8,383 nucleotides of DNA from Syntrophobacterales bacterium (GCA_023229795.1 JALNYP010000115.1:1-8383), one strand, 5' to 3'. Counted from the first letter of the stretch, positions 1 through 6,853 are shown. Made by a program: numbers and translations. The notes: generated by a model from the sequence alone, not told the origin.

Positions 1-282
1 GTGGTTTTTGTTAACGATTTCGCAGTCTTAACTTACCACAAATCTGGAGCCCTTTCCATTTCATTTATGACTTTTTAAAGCAATAATAAGTAATTATCAG
101 TCATTACTTGGTGCGAAACTTGAGTTAGGAAGTGGTAAAAGCAGCTATATCATTAATAATAAAGTCCATACAGAGAAGCAAATTTAATAAACGGGTCACA
201 GTAGTGCCGCGCCAATTAACAAGTGAAGAGGGAATTGATATATTTATAAAACATATAGATGATTCACCCGGCCCTCCAGGGC
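1..282. other. AT-rich gene-free left margin
   Basis: This stretch is visibly richer in A and T than everything to its right, and the change comes at the 3' end of the malic enzyme gene. One open frame (GTG at 132 to 326, 64 codons) crosses it. Its ribosome-binding sequence is almost in contact with the start, its last third is antisense to the malic enzyme gene, and its protein resembles nothing I recognise, so I do not call it a gene. Two small dyads are visible: a perfect 7-base inverted repeat AAGTAAT/ATTACTT (88-94 and 103-109), and an imperfect pair GTGGT...GTTAA / TTAAC..ACCAC (1-14 and 28-39). The region could be an old insertion, a decayed gene or a regulatory region for a gene outside the window. 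Confidence 0.4.
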
Positions 283-283
283 C
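270..283 (-). terminator. Possible weak terminator hairpin after the malic enzyme gene
   Basis: A short GC palindrome, GGCCC-TGGA-GGGCC on the minus strand, forms a 5-bp stem with a 4-base loop. It begins on the last base of the malic enzyme stop codon (TAG, 283-285). No clear run of T follows on the minus strand, although the next 30 bases are AT-rich. It may slow polymerase, but it is not a canonical intrinsic terminator. Confidence 0.25.
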
Positions 284-2070
284 TAAACGTAACTCTGATA
301 TTTCGGCTCGTACATCAGGGATTTGATGTAGGCGGGGAGGTCGTCGGGTTTGGGTTTGGTGGCCAGGTCGCGTTGGTAGGCCACTTCGGCCACTGCGGCG
401 GCGATGGTGGCCGAGACTTCCCGGATTCGAGGCAGGGGCGGAAAGACCCGGCCTTGCTCCAGGTCGTCGGCCGATACGGCCTGGGCCAGGACCTTAGCCG
501 CCACAAAAAACATTTCATCAATGACGTGCCGGGCCCCGGAGGCGATCAAGCCCAGTCCGACGCCCGGGAAAATGTAGACATTGTTTCCCTGGCCCGGCAC
601 CAGGGTCTTCCCCTCCAGGGTAACGGGGGCAAAGGGGCTGCCGCTGGCAAAGATTGCCCGCCCTGCTGTGCCGGCATAAGCTTCTTGCGCGGTGCATTCA
701 GCCTTGGAGGTCGGGTTGGACAGGGCGAAAATTATGGGCCGTTCATTCACCTTGGCCATAGTTTCCAGGATGGGGCTGGTAAATAATTTCCGCTTTCCGG
801 CCACACCGATCAAGGCAGTGGGCTTCAGGGCTTCCACCACGTCTTGCAAGTCAAAGATGGACTCGCGGTCATGGGCATAGCGGAGTTTATGGCCGTTCAG
901 ATCGCTGCGGCTTTTCACCACCAGGCCCTTGGAATCCACAAACCAGCAGCATCGGCGGGCCTCTTCCTGGGATAAGCCTTCGGCTACCAGGGCGGCCACA
1001 GTCAGGTCGGCGATGCCCAGCCCGGCTTCGCCCGCGCCCACGATGAGCAAAGTTTGATCCTGAAGCTTGCCCCCCTTGATCCGTAAAGCGGAATATAACC
1101 CGGCCAGGGTCATGGCCGCGGTGCCCTGGATGTCGTCATCGAAGAGACAGATGCGCTCGCGGTAGCGCTCCAACAGCCGGAAGGCATTGAGGTTGCCGAA
1201 ATCCTCCAGTTGGACCAGGGTGCGGGGAAAGACTTCTGCCACCGCGACCATGAATTCCTCGACAAAATCATCGTAGGCCGCGCCGCGCAAACGGCGCTGT
1301 TTCAGCCCGATGTAGAGAGGATCGTTGAGCAGGGCCTCGTTTTCGGTGCCCACGTCGAGGGTGATCGGGAGGCTTTGGGAGGGGTGGATGCCGGCGCAGG
1401 CGGTGTACAGCGCCAGCTTGCCCACGGGAATGCCCATGCCGTCGGCGCCCAGGTCTCCCAGGCCGAGGATGCGCTCGCCGTCAGTGACCACGATGATGCG
1501 GATATCCCGATAGGGCCAGTTACGCAAGAGTTCGGGCATGCGCCCCCGGTCTTTGGCCGAAATGAAGATGCCCCGGGGGCGCCGGAAAATATGGCCATAC
1601 TCCAGACAGGCCTGGCCTACGGTAGGCGTATAGATAATGGGCATCATTTCTTCGATATAGTCGATAACCATGCGATAAAACAGGGTGCGGTTACGGTTTT
1701 GGAGGCCGATCATAAAGATAAACTTCTCGATATCCGTGGGCTTTTTGTGGAAATTTTCCAGCATCCGGCTTACCTGTTCTTCCATGGTCTGGACCCGGGC
1801 GGGCAATAACCCCCTAAGACCTAAGATTTCCCGTTCCTCTTCCGTGAAGGCCGCGTCTTTATTGAGGACCGGGTCGCGGAGCAGCGCCGCGCCGGTGGGA
1901 AAGCCCAGCATGCGGGCCAGGATCTTGCCTTTGGCGTCGGCAAATCGGCTTTGGTCAAGCACCGCGGTTAGATTGATGAGATCCAGAAGTCTGGAGACGG
2001 TTTCCTGATTCATCAATTCCCGCTTGACGCGGATCACGGTGTCATCGTCTTCGAGGGTTACCTTGTACAT
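283..2070 (-). CDS. Malic enzyme (oxaloacetate-decarboxylating malate dehydrogenase), large sfcA/maeA-type
   Basis: This cytoplasmic enzyme oxidatively decarboxylates malate to pyruvate and CO2, or runs in reverse. The 595 residues match the long malic enzyme family shared by E. coli MaeA and the animal and plant enzymes. Visible motifs are the YTPTVG segment with the catalytic tyrosine (Y147), the catalytic lysine in VGKLALY (K218), metal ligands in QLEDF (E289, D290) and FDDDIQGT (D311-D313), the Rossmann GAGEAG loop (346-351), FALSNPTSKAEC (448-459) and PGQGNNVYIFPG (492-503). Coenzyme choice is uncertain: VDSKGLVVK (378-386) has the Ser-Lys pair of NADP-dependent malic enzymes, where human NAD-dependent ME2 has Lys-Tyr. 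An AGAGG sequence lies 9 bases before the ATG. It follows sdhB on the same strand after 221 bases, so it may be co-transcribed with sdhCAB or have its own promoter. The family is certain; the coenzyme is not. Confidence 0.96.
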   Translation of the reverse strand: MYKVTLEDDDTVIRVKRELMNQETVSRLLDLINLTAVLDQSRFADAKGKILARMLGFPTGAALLRDPVLNKDAAFTEEEREILGLRGLLPARVQTMEEQVSRMLENFHKKPTDIEKFIFMIGLQNRNRTLFYRMVIDYIEEMMPIIYTPTVGQACLEYGHIFRRPRGIFISAKDRGRMPELLRNWPYRDIRIIVVTDGERILGLGDLGADGMGIPVGKLALYTACAGIHPSQSLPITLDVGTENEALLNDPLYIGLKQRRLRGAAYDDFVEEFMVAVAEVFPRTLVQLEDFGNLNAFRLLERYRERICLFDDDIQGTAAMTLAGLYSALRIKGGKLQDQTLLIVGAGEAGLGIADLTVAALVAEGLSQEEARRCCWFVDSKGLVVKSRSDLNGHKLRYAHDRESIFDLQDVVEALKPTALIGVAGKRKLFTSPILETMAKVNERPIIFALSNPTSKAECTAQEAYAGTAGRAIFASGSPFAPVTLEGKTLVPGQGNNVYIFPGVGLGLIASGARHVIDEMFFVAAKVLAQAVSADDLEQGRVFPPLPRIREVSATIAAAVAEVAYQRDLATKPKPDDLPAYIKSLMYEPKYQSYV

Positions 2071-2113
2071 GCCTTTTTACCTCTGAAGTATTTGTGGTCA
2101 AAGGATTCTTCGA

Positions 2114-2150
2114 CCCCTCACCCTAACCTCTTCCCCAAGGGGGCGAGGGG
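2114..2150. repeat. Dispersed-type GC palindrome between sdhB and malic enzyme
   Basis: The two ends pair as CCCCTCGCCC with GGGTGAGGGG (one G-U pair), leaving a 17-base purine-rich loop when read on the minus strand. This CCCTCACCCTAAC...GGGGGCGAGGGG pattern is a type of short intergenic repeat seen in many bacterial genomes. It is often mistaken for the end of a small protein reading SPRPLGE. It sits 44 bases upstream of the malic enzyme start. Only one copy is in the window, so its repeat status comes from general knowledge rather than from this sequence. Confidence 0.5.
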
Positions 2151-2186
2151 ATAAAAGGAAGGAATTCTTGGCAAGCAACGTAATCG

Positions 2187-2220
2187 GCAGGTCGCCAAGT
2201 GGAGCATTTTGGCGACCTGC
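2187..2220. repeat. Perfect 12-bp inverted repeat (REP-like hairpin) downstream of sdhB
   Basis: GCAGGTCGCCAA (2187-2198) is followed after 10 bases by its exact reverse complement TTGGCGACCTGC (2209-2220). Transcribed on the minus strand, it lies about 70 bases after the sdhB stop and would form a very stable stem. No T-run follows, so intrinsic termination is not obvious. It could protect the 3' end of the sdhCAB message or attenuate read-through into the malic enzyme gene. The form resembles REP-type intergenic elements. Confidence 0.6.
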
Positions 2221-2291
2221 ACTAGGTCGGTGATGTAAACCCTGATAGGAAAATAAGGCGGCATTCGCGGCCAGGCAAGATTCCGGAAGGA

Positions 2292-3068
2292 TTACGCGGG
2301 GATTTTCTCCTTGGACAAGAGTGCGGCTTTGAGCCATTCCCGGTTCAGGCGGGCGATATTACTGATGGAAATGCCCTTGGGGCACTCCATTTCGCACTCC
2401 TTATGATTGGTGCAGTTGCCGAACCCTTGCTCATCCATCTGAGCCAGCATGGCCAGGGCCCGTTTAGCGGCCTCAGGGCGACCATGAGGCAGCAGCGCGA
2501 ACTGGGAGATCTTGGCGCCGGTAAAGAGCATGGCCGCGGCATTGGGGCAGGCCGCGATACAGGCGCCGCAGCCGATGCAGGCGGCCGCGTCCATGGCCAG
2601 GTCGGCATTTTCCTTGGAGACCGGCAGCGAGTTGGCCTCAGGGGCCTGGCCGGTGTTGACCGAGATAAAGCCGCCGGCCATGATGATTTGATCCAGGGCG
2701 CCGCGATCCACCACCAGGTCTTTGACAATGGGGTAGGCCCGGGCCCGGAAAGGCTCGATGACCACCGTGTCGCCGTTATGAAAATGGCGCATGTGGAGTT
2801 GGCAGAGCGTGGTCTCTTTCTCCGGGCCATGGGGCCGGCCATTGACCACCGAGCCGCACATGCCGCAAATACCTTCCCGGCAGTCGTTGTCGAAGGCAAT
2901 GGGCTCTTGCCCCTCCAGGGTGAGCCGCTCATTGGTAATGTCCAACATCTCCAGGAATGACGCGTCGGTGGGGATATTTTCAGCCTTATAGGTTTCCAGG
3001 CGACCCGGGGCGGTGGGGCCACTCTGCCGCCAGACCTTCAGGGTAAGATTGATCGTCTTGGCGCTCAC
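2292..3068 (-). CDS. sdhB: Succinate dehydrogenase / fumarate reductase iron-sulfur subunit
   Basis: This is the electron-transfer subunit of complex II, passing electrons between the SdhA flavin and the SdhC haems/quinone at the cytoplasmic face of the membrane. The 258-residue length is normal. The [2Fe-2S] ligands are C63, C68, C71 (in DCREGICGMC) and C89. The C-terminal ferredoxin part has CIGCGACIAACP (C164, C167, C170, C174) and C219, C225, C229. By analogy with E. coli FrdB, C164/C167/C170/C229 would hold the [4Fe-4S] cluster and C174/C219/C225 the [3Fe-4S] cluster. All expected cysteines are present. The start is GTG at 3066-3068, overlapping the sdhA TGA by 4 bases (GTGA), with a strong GAGGAG 6 bases upstream. 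This layout implies translational coupling to sdhA. Direction (succinate oxidation or fumarate reduction) cannot be told from the sequence. Confidence 0.96.
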   Translation of the reverse strand: MSAKTINLTLKVWRQSGPTAPGRLETYKAENIPTDASFLEMLDITNERLTLEGQEPIAFDNDCREGICGMCGSVVNGRPHGPEKETTLCQLHMRHFHNGDTVVIEPFRARAYPIVKDLVVDRGALDQIIMAGGFISVNTGQAPEANSLPVSKENADLAMDAAACIGCGACIAACPNAAAMLFTGAKISQFALLPHGRPEAAKRALAMLAQMDEQGFGNCTNHKECEMECPKGISISNIARLNREWLKAALLSKEKIPA

Positions 3069-4978
3069 TTGTAACTCCTCGTCGCTAATTTAACGAATTC
3101 AAACTCCAGCGGTTCTTTGTTAAAGATCGGCTCCTGGCCTTCGCCGGCATATTCCCAGACGGCCACGTGGCTCATGTTGACGTCGTCCCGCAGGGCCTCG
3201 TGGTCTTCGGTCTGGAAAGCCTCATTAAAATGGCAGCCGCAGGATTCCCGGCGGGCCAGGGCGTCCAGGAGCAGGACGTCGGCGAACTCGATAAAATCCG
3301 CCACCCGGCCAGCGTATTCCAGGCTCTGGTTGAGATCGGCCTCCAAGCCCGGCACCGTGACATTTTCCCAGAATTCCGCCTTGACGCCGGCCACCAATTT
3401 ACGAGCCTTGGTCATACCCTCATCGGTGCGGCCCATGCCGCAGTACTCCCACATAATGTTGCCCAATTCCCGGTGGAAATCACTCGCCGTCCGCTTGCCC
3501 TTGATGCCGAGCAGGCGCTTGACCTTGGCCACCACTTCGGCTTCCGACTCCTTGAAGGCCGGATGGCTCTCAGTCACCTCGGCGAACCTGGACCCGGCCA
3601 GATAACCGTTGATGGTATTGGGGATGACGAAGTAGCCGTCGCCCAGGCCCTGCATGAGGGCGCTGGCCCCCAGGCGGTTGGCGCCGTGATCCGAGAAGTT
3701 GGCCTCCCCCAATACAAAGAGGCCGGGGATGGTGCTCATCAGATTGTAGTCCACCCATAAGCCGCCCATGGCATAATGCGAGGCCGGGTAGATCATCATC
3801 GGGGTCTTATAGGGATCATCGGCCACGATCTTTTCATACATCTGGAACAGGTTGCCATACCTGGCCGCGATCTCCGGCTGGCCCAGGCGCTGAATGGCGT
3901 CGCGGAAGTCCAGATAAACCGCCCTCCCCGTGGGGCCGACGCCCTTGCCGTCGTCGCACATGCGCTTGGCGGCCCGGGAGGAGATATCCCGGGGAGCCAG
4001 ATTACCGAAACTGGGATAGATGCGCTCCAGGTAGTAATCCCGTTCCTCTTCGGGGATGTCTTCCGGTCGCCGCGTGTCACCGCCCTTCTTGGGCACCCAC
4101 ACCCGCCCGTCGTTGCGCAGGCTCTCGCTCATCAGGGTGAGCTTGGACTGATAGTCGCCGTGCACCGGGATGCAGGTGGGATGAATTTGGGTGTAGCAGG
4201 GGTTGGCAAAGCCGGCGCCTTTCTTATAAGCCCGAAAAGCCGCGGTGACGTTGCAACCCATGCCGTTGGTGGACAGATAGAAGACGTTGGCGTAGCCGCC
4301 GGTGGCCAGCACCACCGCGTGGGCCGTATGCCGTTCGATTTCCCCGGTGATCAGATTGCGCACCACGATGCCCCGGGCCTGGCCGTCCACGATCACCAGG
4401 TCCAGCATCTCCCGGCGGGGGAACATCTTCACCTGCCCCCGGGCCACCTGGCGCATCAGGGAACTATAAGCCCCCAGCAGGAGTTGCTGGCCGGTCTGGC
4501 CCCGGGCGTAAAAGGTCCGAGAGACCTGGGCGCCGCCGAAGGAGCGGTTGCCCAGCAGGCCGCCGTATTCCCGGGCAAAAGGAATGCCCTGGGCCACGCA
4601 GTGGTCAATGATCAGGTTGGACACCTGGGCCAGGCGGTAGACGTTGGCCTCCCGGGCCCGGAAGTCGCCGCCCTTGATGGTGTCATAAAACAGCCGCCAG
4701 ACACTGTCGCTGTCGTTGCAATAATCCTTGGCGGCGTTGATACCCCCCTGGGCCGCGATGCTGTGGGCCCGCCGGGGGCTGTCCTGGATGCAGAAGGTTT
4801 TGACGTTGTAGCCCAGTTCCGCCAGGGAGGCCGAGGCGGAGCCGCCGGCCAGGCCGGTGCCCACCACGATGATCTCGAATTTTCTCTTGTTGGACGGGTT
4901 GACCAGTTTCAAGTCGAACCGGTGTCTGTCCCATTTGGTTTCCAGGGGTCCACCCGGAATCTTGGCATCAAGTTGCAT
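3065..4978 (-). CDS. sdhA: Succinate dehydrogenase / fumarate reductase flavoprotein subunit
   Basis: This is the catalytic subunit of complex II, interconverting succinate and fumarate at a covalently bound FAD. It has 637 residues. The dinucleotide-binding segment is VVGTGLAGGSASASLAELG (38-56). The FAD-linking histidine should be H72 in RRAHSIAAQGGIN. Active-site motifs are QIHPT (H267), LMSESLRNDGR (282-292), NLAPRDISSRA (R330, the likely proton-shuttle arginine), HYAMGG (H401) and GANRLGASAL (R435). The length and the RAHSIAAQGG signature fit the branch found with a single di-haem cytochrome subunit (Wolinella, Bacteroidetes and Desulfobacterota types) rather than the shorter E. coli SdhA. 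The ATG at 4976-4978 has GGGAG 8 bases upstream, overlapping the sdhC stop; the two genes are separated by 12 bases. It is the second gene of sdhCAB. Confidence 0.97.
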   Translation of the reverse strand: MQLDAKIPGGPLETKWDRHRFDLKLVNPSNKRKFEIIVVGTGLAGGSASASLAELGYNVKTFCIQDSPRRAHSIAAQGGINAAKDYCNDSDSVWRLFYDTIKGGDFRAREANVYRLAQVSNLIIDHCVAQGIPFAREYGGLLGNRSFGGAQVSRTFYARGQTGQQLLLGAYSSLMRQVARGQVKMFPRREMLDLVIVDGQARGIVVRNLITGEIERHTAHAVVLATGGYANVFYLSTNGMGCNVTAAFRAYKKGAGFANPCYTQIHPTCIPVHGDYQSKLTLMSESLRNDGRVWVPKKGGDTRRPEDIPEEERDYYLERIYPSFGNLAPRDISSRAAKRMCDDGKGVGPTGRAVYLDFRDAIQRLGQPEIAARYGNLFQMYEKIVADDPYKTPMMIYPASHYAMGGLWVDYNLMSTIPGLFVLGEANFSDHGANRLGASALMQGLGDGYFVIPNTINGYLAGSRFAEVTESHPAFKESEAEVVAKVKRLLGIKGKRTASDFHRELGNIMWEYCGMGRTDEGMTKARKLVAGVKAEFWENVTVPGLEADLNQSLEYAGRVADFIEFADVLLLDALARRESCGCHFNEAFQTEDHEALRDDVNMSHVAVWEYAGEGQEPIFNKEPLEFEFVKLATRSYK

Positions 4979-4990
4979 CAGATGATCTCC

Positions 4991-5638
4991 CTATCTCATC
5001 GCCAGAATGACCAGCGGCAGCGAAAAAAAGCCGATGCCGACGATCACCGCAAAGACGATACTCAGCTTTTGGATAAAGGGCATGTATTTGGGATGGTTAG
5101 CCCCTACCGTCTGAAAGGCGCTCCAGAGACCGTGCCGGACGTGGAAGGGCACGATGACCATGGCGACCAGGTAGATGGCCAGGTAAGCCTTGTTCGAGAA
5201 GACAGCGACGGCAATCTGGAAGATGTTCCGGCTGGTCTGATCGACGATATGGTGGGAAAAGGTGGCCAGGTGTACCCCGATAAATCCCAGGATCAAGAGA
5301 CCGGTATAGGGCATGGTTACCGAGCTGAGGGTGCGGCCGCCGCCGCTCTTGTCCACCGCGTATTTGATCGGCCGGGCGCGGCGATTTTCCACGAACAGCA
5401 CCAACGCGGTAATCACATGAATGAGTAAAGCCACGGCCATGCCCACTTCGGCCGCTACCAGCAGTTTTCCCAGGGCGTGCAGGTGCTCGGCGTAAGCCAC
5501 GAACGCCGCCGGCCCCTCATAAACGCTGAGGTTGCCCAGGAGATGGGTTGTCAGAAACAAGAGAAACAGCAGGCCGGTTAAGGCCATCAACTGTTTCTTG
5601 CCCACCGAGGTGCTTAAGGTGCGGAAAAGCCAATTCAT
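4991..5638 (-). CDS. sdhC: Succinate dehydrogenase / fumarate reductase cytochrome b558-type membrane subunit
   Basis: This is the membrane anchor and quinone-reactive subunit of complex II, of the single-polypeptide di-haem type. The 215-residue protein has about five hydrophobic segments (roughly 17-36, 60-83, 106-128, 141-166 and 187-212). Histidines sit where the two haem b groups are ligated in Wolinella FrdC: H32 (TTHLLGN), H74 (LLIHVIT), H123 (GVHLATF) and H166 or H169 (FHVRHG). A di-haem anchor usually goes with menaquinone. I chose the ATG at 5636-5638 because AGAAGG lies 9 bases upstream (5648-5653). A longer in-frame version starting at TTG 5656 would place the ribosome-binding sequence inside the coding region. 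It is the first gene of sdhCAB, with sdhA starting 12 bases after its stop. A CRP-type palindrome lies about 80-95 bases upstream. Confidence 0.93.
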   Translation of the reverse strand: MNWLFRTLSTSVGKKQLMALTGLLFLLFLTTHLLGNLSVYEGPAAFVAYAEHLHALGKLLVAAEVGMAVALLIHVITALVLFVENRRARPIKYAVDKSGGGRTLSSVTMPYTGLLILGFIGVHLATFSHHIVDQTSRNIFQIAVAVFSNKAYLAIYLVAMVIVPFHVRHGLWSAFQTVGANHPKYMPFIQKLSIVFAVIVGIGFFSLPLVILAMR

Positions 5639-5682
5639 CGATATGTGCCTTCTCAAATTGTTGGGTTGGACTACAAATTTTT

Positions 5683-5696
5683 ACTTTAGCACTTTA
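5683..5696 (-). promoter_or_regulatory. Tentative -10 region of the sdhCAB promoter
   Basis: On the minus strand two TAAAGT hexamers (5696-5691 and 5688-5683) lie downstream of the CRP-type palindrome. If the first is the -10 element, transcription would start near 5684 and the palindrome would be centred near -41.5, the classic position for class II CRP-type activation. No good -35 hexamer is visible, which suits an activator-dependent promoter. This is inferred from spacing only. Confidence 0.25.
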
Positions 5697-5717
5697 CGTC
5701 CGGAGAGGAAATCCGAC

Positions 5718-5733
5718 TGTGAGGTTTTTCACA
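5718..5733. promoter_or_regulatory. CRP/FNR-superfamily operator palindrome
   Basis: TGTGA-GGTTTT-TCACA is an exact match to the two half-sites and 6-base spacing of the CRP-type consensus TGTGA-N6-TCACA. On the minus strand it reads TTGTGA-N6-TCACAG, one base from a perfect TTGTGA-N6-TCACAA. It lies in the divergent gap between sdhC and the carbamate kinase gene, closer to sdhC (about 80 bases from its ATG). It does not match the FNR consensus TTGAT-N4-ATCAA. The regulator is not in this window; in Desulfobacterota, candidates are CRP-like or HcpR-like proteins. Confidence 0.6.
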
Positions 5734-5816
5734 AAAATATTTTCTTACGGCAAGATCGACCGGCTGGCAACGGTCCCAGAGATGCGCCATCCGGATTTTA
5801 TCTCCCCGATTTACCG

Positions 5817-5844
5817 TTACAAATGGCCAGATCGTGCTTATATA
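5817..5844 (+). promoter_or_regulatory. Candidate sigma-70-type promoter of the carbamate kinase gene
   Basis: TTACAA (5817-5822) and TATATA (5839-5844), separated by 16 bases, form the best sigma-70-like pair upstream of the kinase. The local sequence is AT-rich within a GC-rich genome. The start site would fall near 5851, leaving a leader of about 30 bases. CATAAT at 5845-5850 is a competing -10 candidate. Confidence 0.3.
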
Positions 5845-5879
5845 CATAATACGCCAAAATTGCCCGGGAGACTGCCATT

Positions 5880-6848
5880 TTGCCGATAATCCATATCGAT
5901 CCGGTCCGGTATCCGAAAGTGGTGATCGCCCTGGGCGGCAATGCGCTCATCCGCCCGGGGGAGGCGGGCACCCTGGAAGAGCAGCGCCGCCGCATCAGCG
6001 CAGCCATGGCGCACACCGCCGATCTGGTGACCGCAGGGTTCGCCGCGGTCATCACCCATGGCAACGGCCCCATGGTGGGTCAATTGCTGCTTCAGATGGA
6101 GTGCGCCCGGGCCACGGTGCCTCCCATGCCGCTCTTCATGTGCGACGCCGACTCTGAAGGCAGCCTGGGCTATCTGATCCAACAATGCCTGGTGAATGAA
6201 CTGCATCGCCGGGGCCAAGAGCGCGGGGTGGCCACGGTGGTTACCCAGGTGGTGGTGGCCGCGGATGATCCGGCTTTCAACTTCCCCGACAAGCCCATCG
6301 GCCCCTTCTATTCGGAGGTTGAGGCGACGCGTCTGAAAACTGAACGGGGCTGGCATCTGGCGGAGGACGCGGGCCGGGGCTGGCGCCGGCTGGCGCCGTC
6401 GCCGCGGCCCATAACCATTGTGGAGCAGAAGATCATCGCCTACCTCTTGGACGGCGGGATCATTGTCATTGCGGCCGGAGGCGGCGGGGTGCCGGTAATC
6501 CGCCTGCCCAACGGCGAGTTCAGGGGGGTGGAGGCGGTCATTGATAAGGATCGGGCCTCCGCGGTGCTGGCCGCAGAAATCAGGGCTAATCTCATGATCT
6601 CTTTAACCGCGGTGGAATATGTCTATGCGGATTACCTGCAGCCCGGGCAGCGCCCCTTAAAGACGCTGACCGCGGCCGAGGCTCGTAAATATCTGGAAGA
6701 GGGCCAGTTTGCGCCGGGCAGCATGGCCCCCAAGATCGAGTCGGCCCTGGATTTTCTCGCCCGGGGCGGGGCACGGGTGCTAATCACCCAGGCCGAAAAG
6801 CTGCCGGAGGCCTTGCAAGGCCGCACCGGGACCCATATTTTTCCGTGA
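5880..6848 (+). CDS. arcC: Carbamate kinase
   Basis: This cytoplasmic enzyme reversibly makes ATP and carbamate from carbamoyl phosphate and ADP. It is the energy-yielding last step of arginine-deiminase-type and other ureide or citrulline breakdown. The 322 residues show the family motifs in order: VVIALGGNAL (14-23), ITHGNGPMVG (58-67; Met where Gln is usual after HGNGP), FPDKPIGPFY (135-144), LAPSPRP (171-177), VIAAGGGGVPVI (196-207), GVEAVIDKDRASAVLA (216-231), FAPGSMAPKIESA (277-289) and the C-terminal GRTGTHI. The start is TTG at 5880, with GGGAG 9 bases upstream. It gives about ten residues before the usual N-terminus, and no ATG lies close by. The next gene, an ornithine cyclodeaminase-like protein, suggests a role in arginine, citrulline or ornithine catabolism. 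No ornithine carbamoyltransferase is visible here. Confidence 0.95.
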   Translation: MPIIHIDPVRYPKVVIALGGNALIRPGEAGTLEEQRRRISAAMAHTADLVTAGFAAVITHGNGPMVGQLLLQMECARATVPPMPLFMCDADSEGSLGYLIQQCLVNELHRRGQERGVATVVTQVVVAADDPAFNFPDKPIGPFYSEVEATRLKTERGWHLAEDAGRGWRRLAPSPRPITIVEQKIIAYLLDGGIIVIAAGGGGVPVIRLPNGEFRGVEAVIDKDRASAVLAAEIRANLMISLTAVEYVYADYLQPGQRPLKTLTAAEARKYLEEGQFAPGSMAPKIESALDFLARGGARVLITQAEKLPEALQGRTGTHIFP

Positions 6849-6853
6849 AAGAG

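Noticed and set aside
132..326. 64-codon plus-strand open frame in the AT-rich margin
   Set aside because: The GTG start has its purine-rich sequence almost touching it, the last part is antisense to the malic enzyme gene, and the product matches no family I know. It is most likely chance.
1210..1809. 199-codon plus-strand open frame antisense to the malic enzyme gene
   Set aside because: It is a shadow of the malic enzyme reading frame: no domain is recognisable, and it covers the conserved catalytic region of the real gene.
2098..2337. 79-codon minus-strand open frame between sdhB and malic enzyme
   Set aside because: It begins inside the sdhB coding region in another frame and runs through two palindromic repeats. 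The C-terminal SPRPLGEEVRVRG is the typical false translation of the CCCTCACCCTAAC repeat.
3776..5428. 550-codon plus-strand open frame antisense to sdhA and sdhC
   Set aside because: Long antisense frames are expected in GC-rich genes with biased third positions. The product is low-complexity, rich in G, H, D and Q, and the opposite strand encodes unmistakable complex II subunits.
5718..5733. FNR site
   Set aside because: The half-sites are TGTGA/TCACA with a 6-base spacer, not TTGAT/ATCAA with 4. It fits the CRP-type branch of the superfamily instead.
5758..5775. GACCG/CGGTC dyad upstream of arcC as an operator
   Set aside because: Only 5 bases per arm with an 8-base centre, which is expected by chance in GC-rich sequence.
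5838..6356. 172-codon minus-strand open frame antisense to arcC
   Set aside because: It is antisense to the conserved N-terminal half of carbamate kinase and has no family resemblance.
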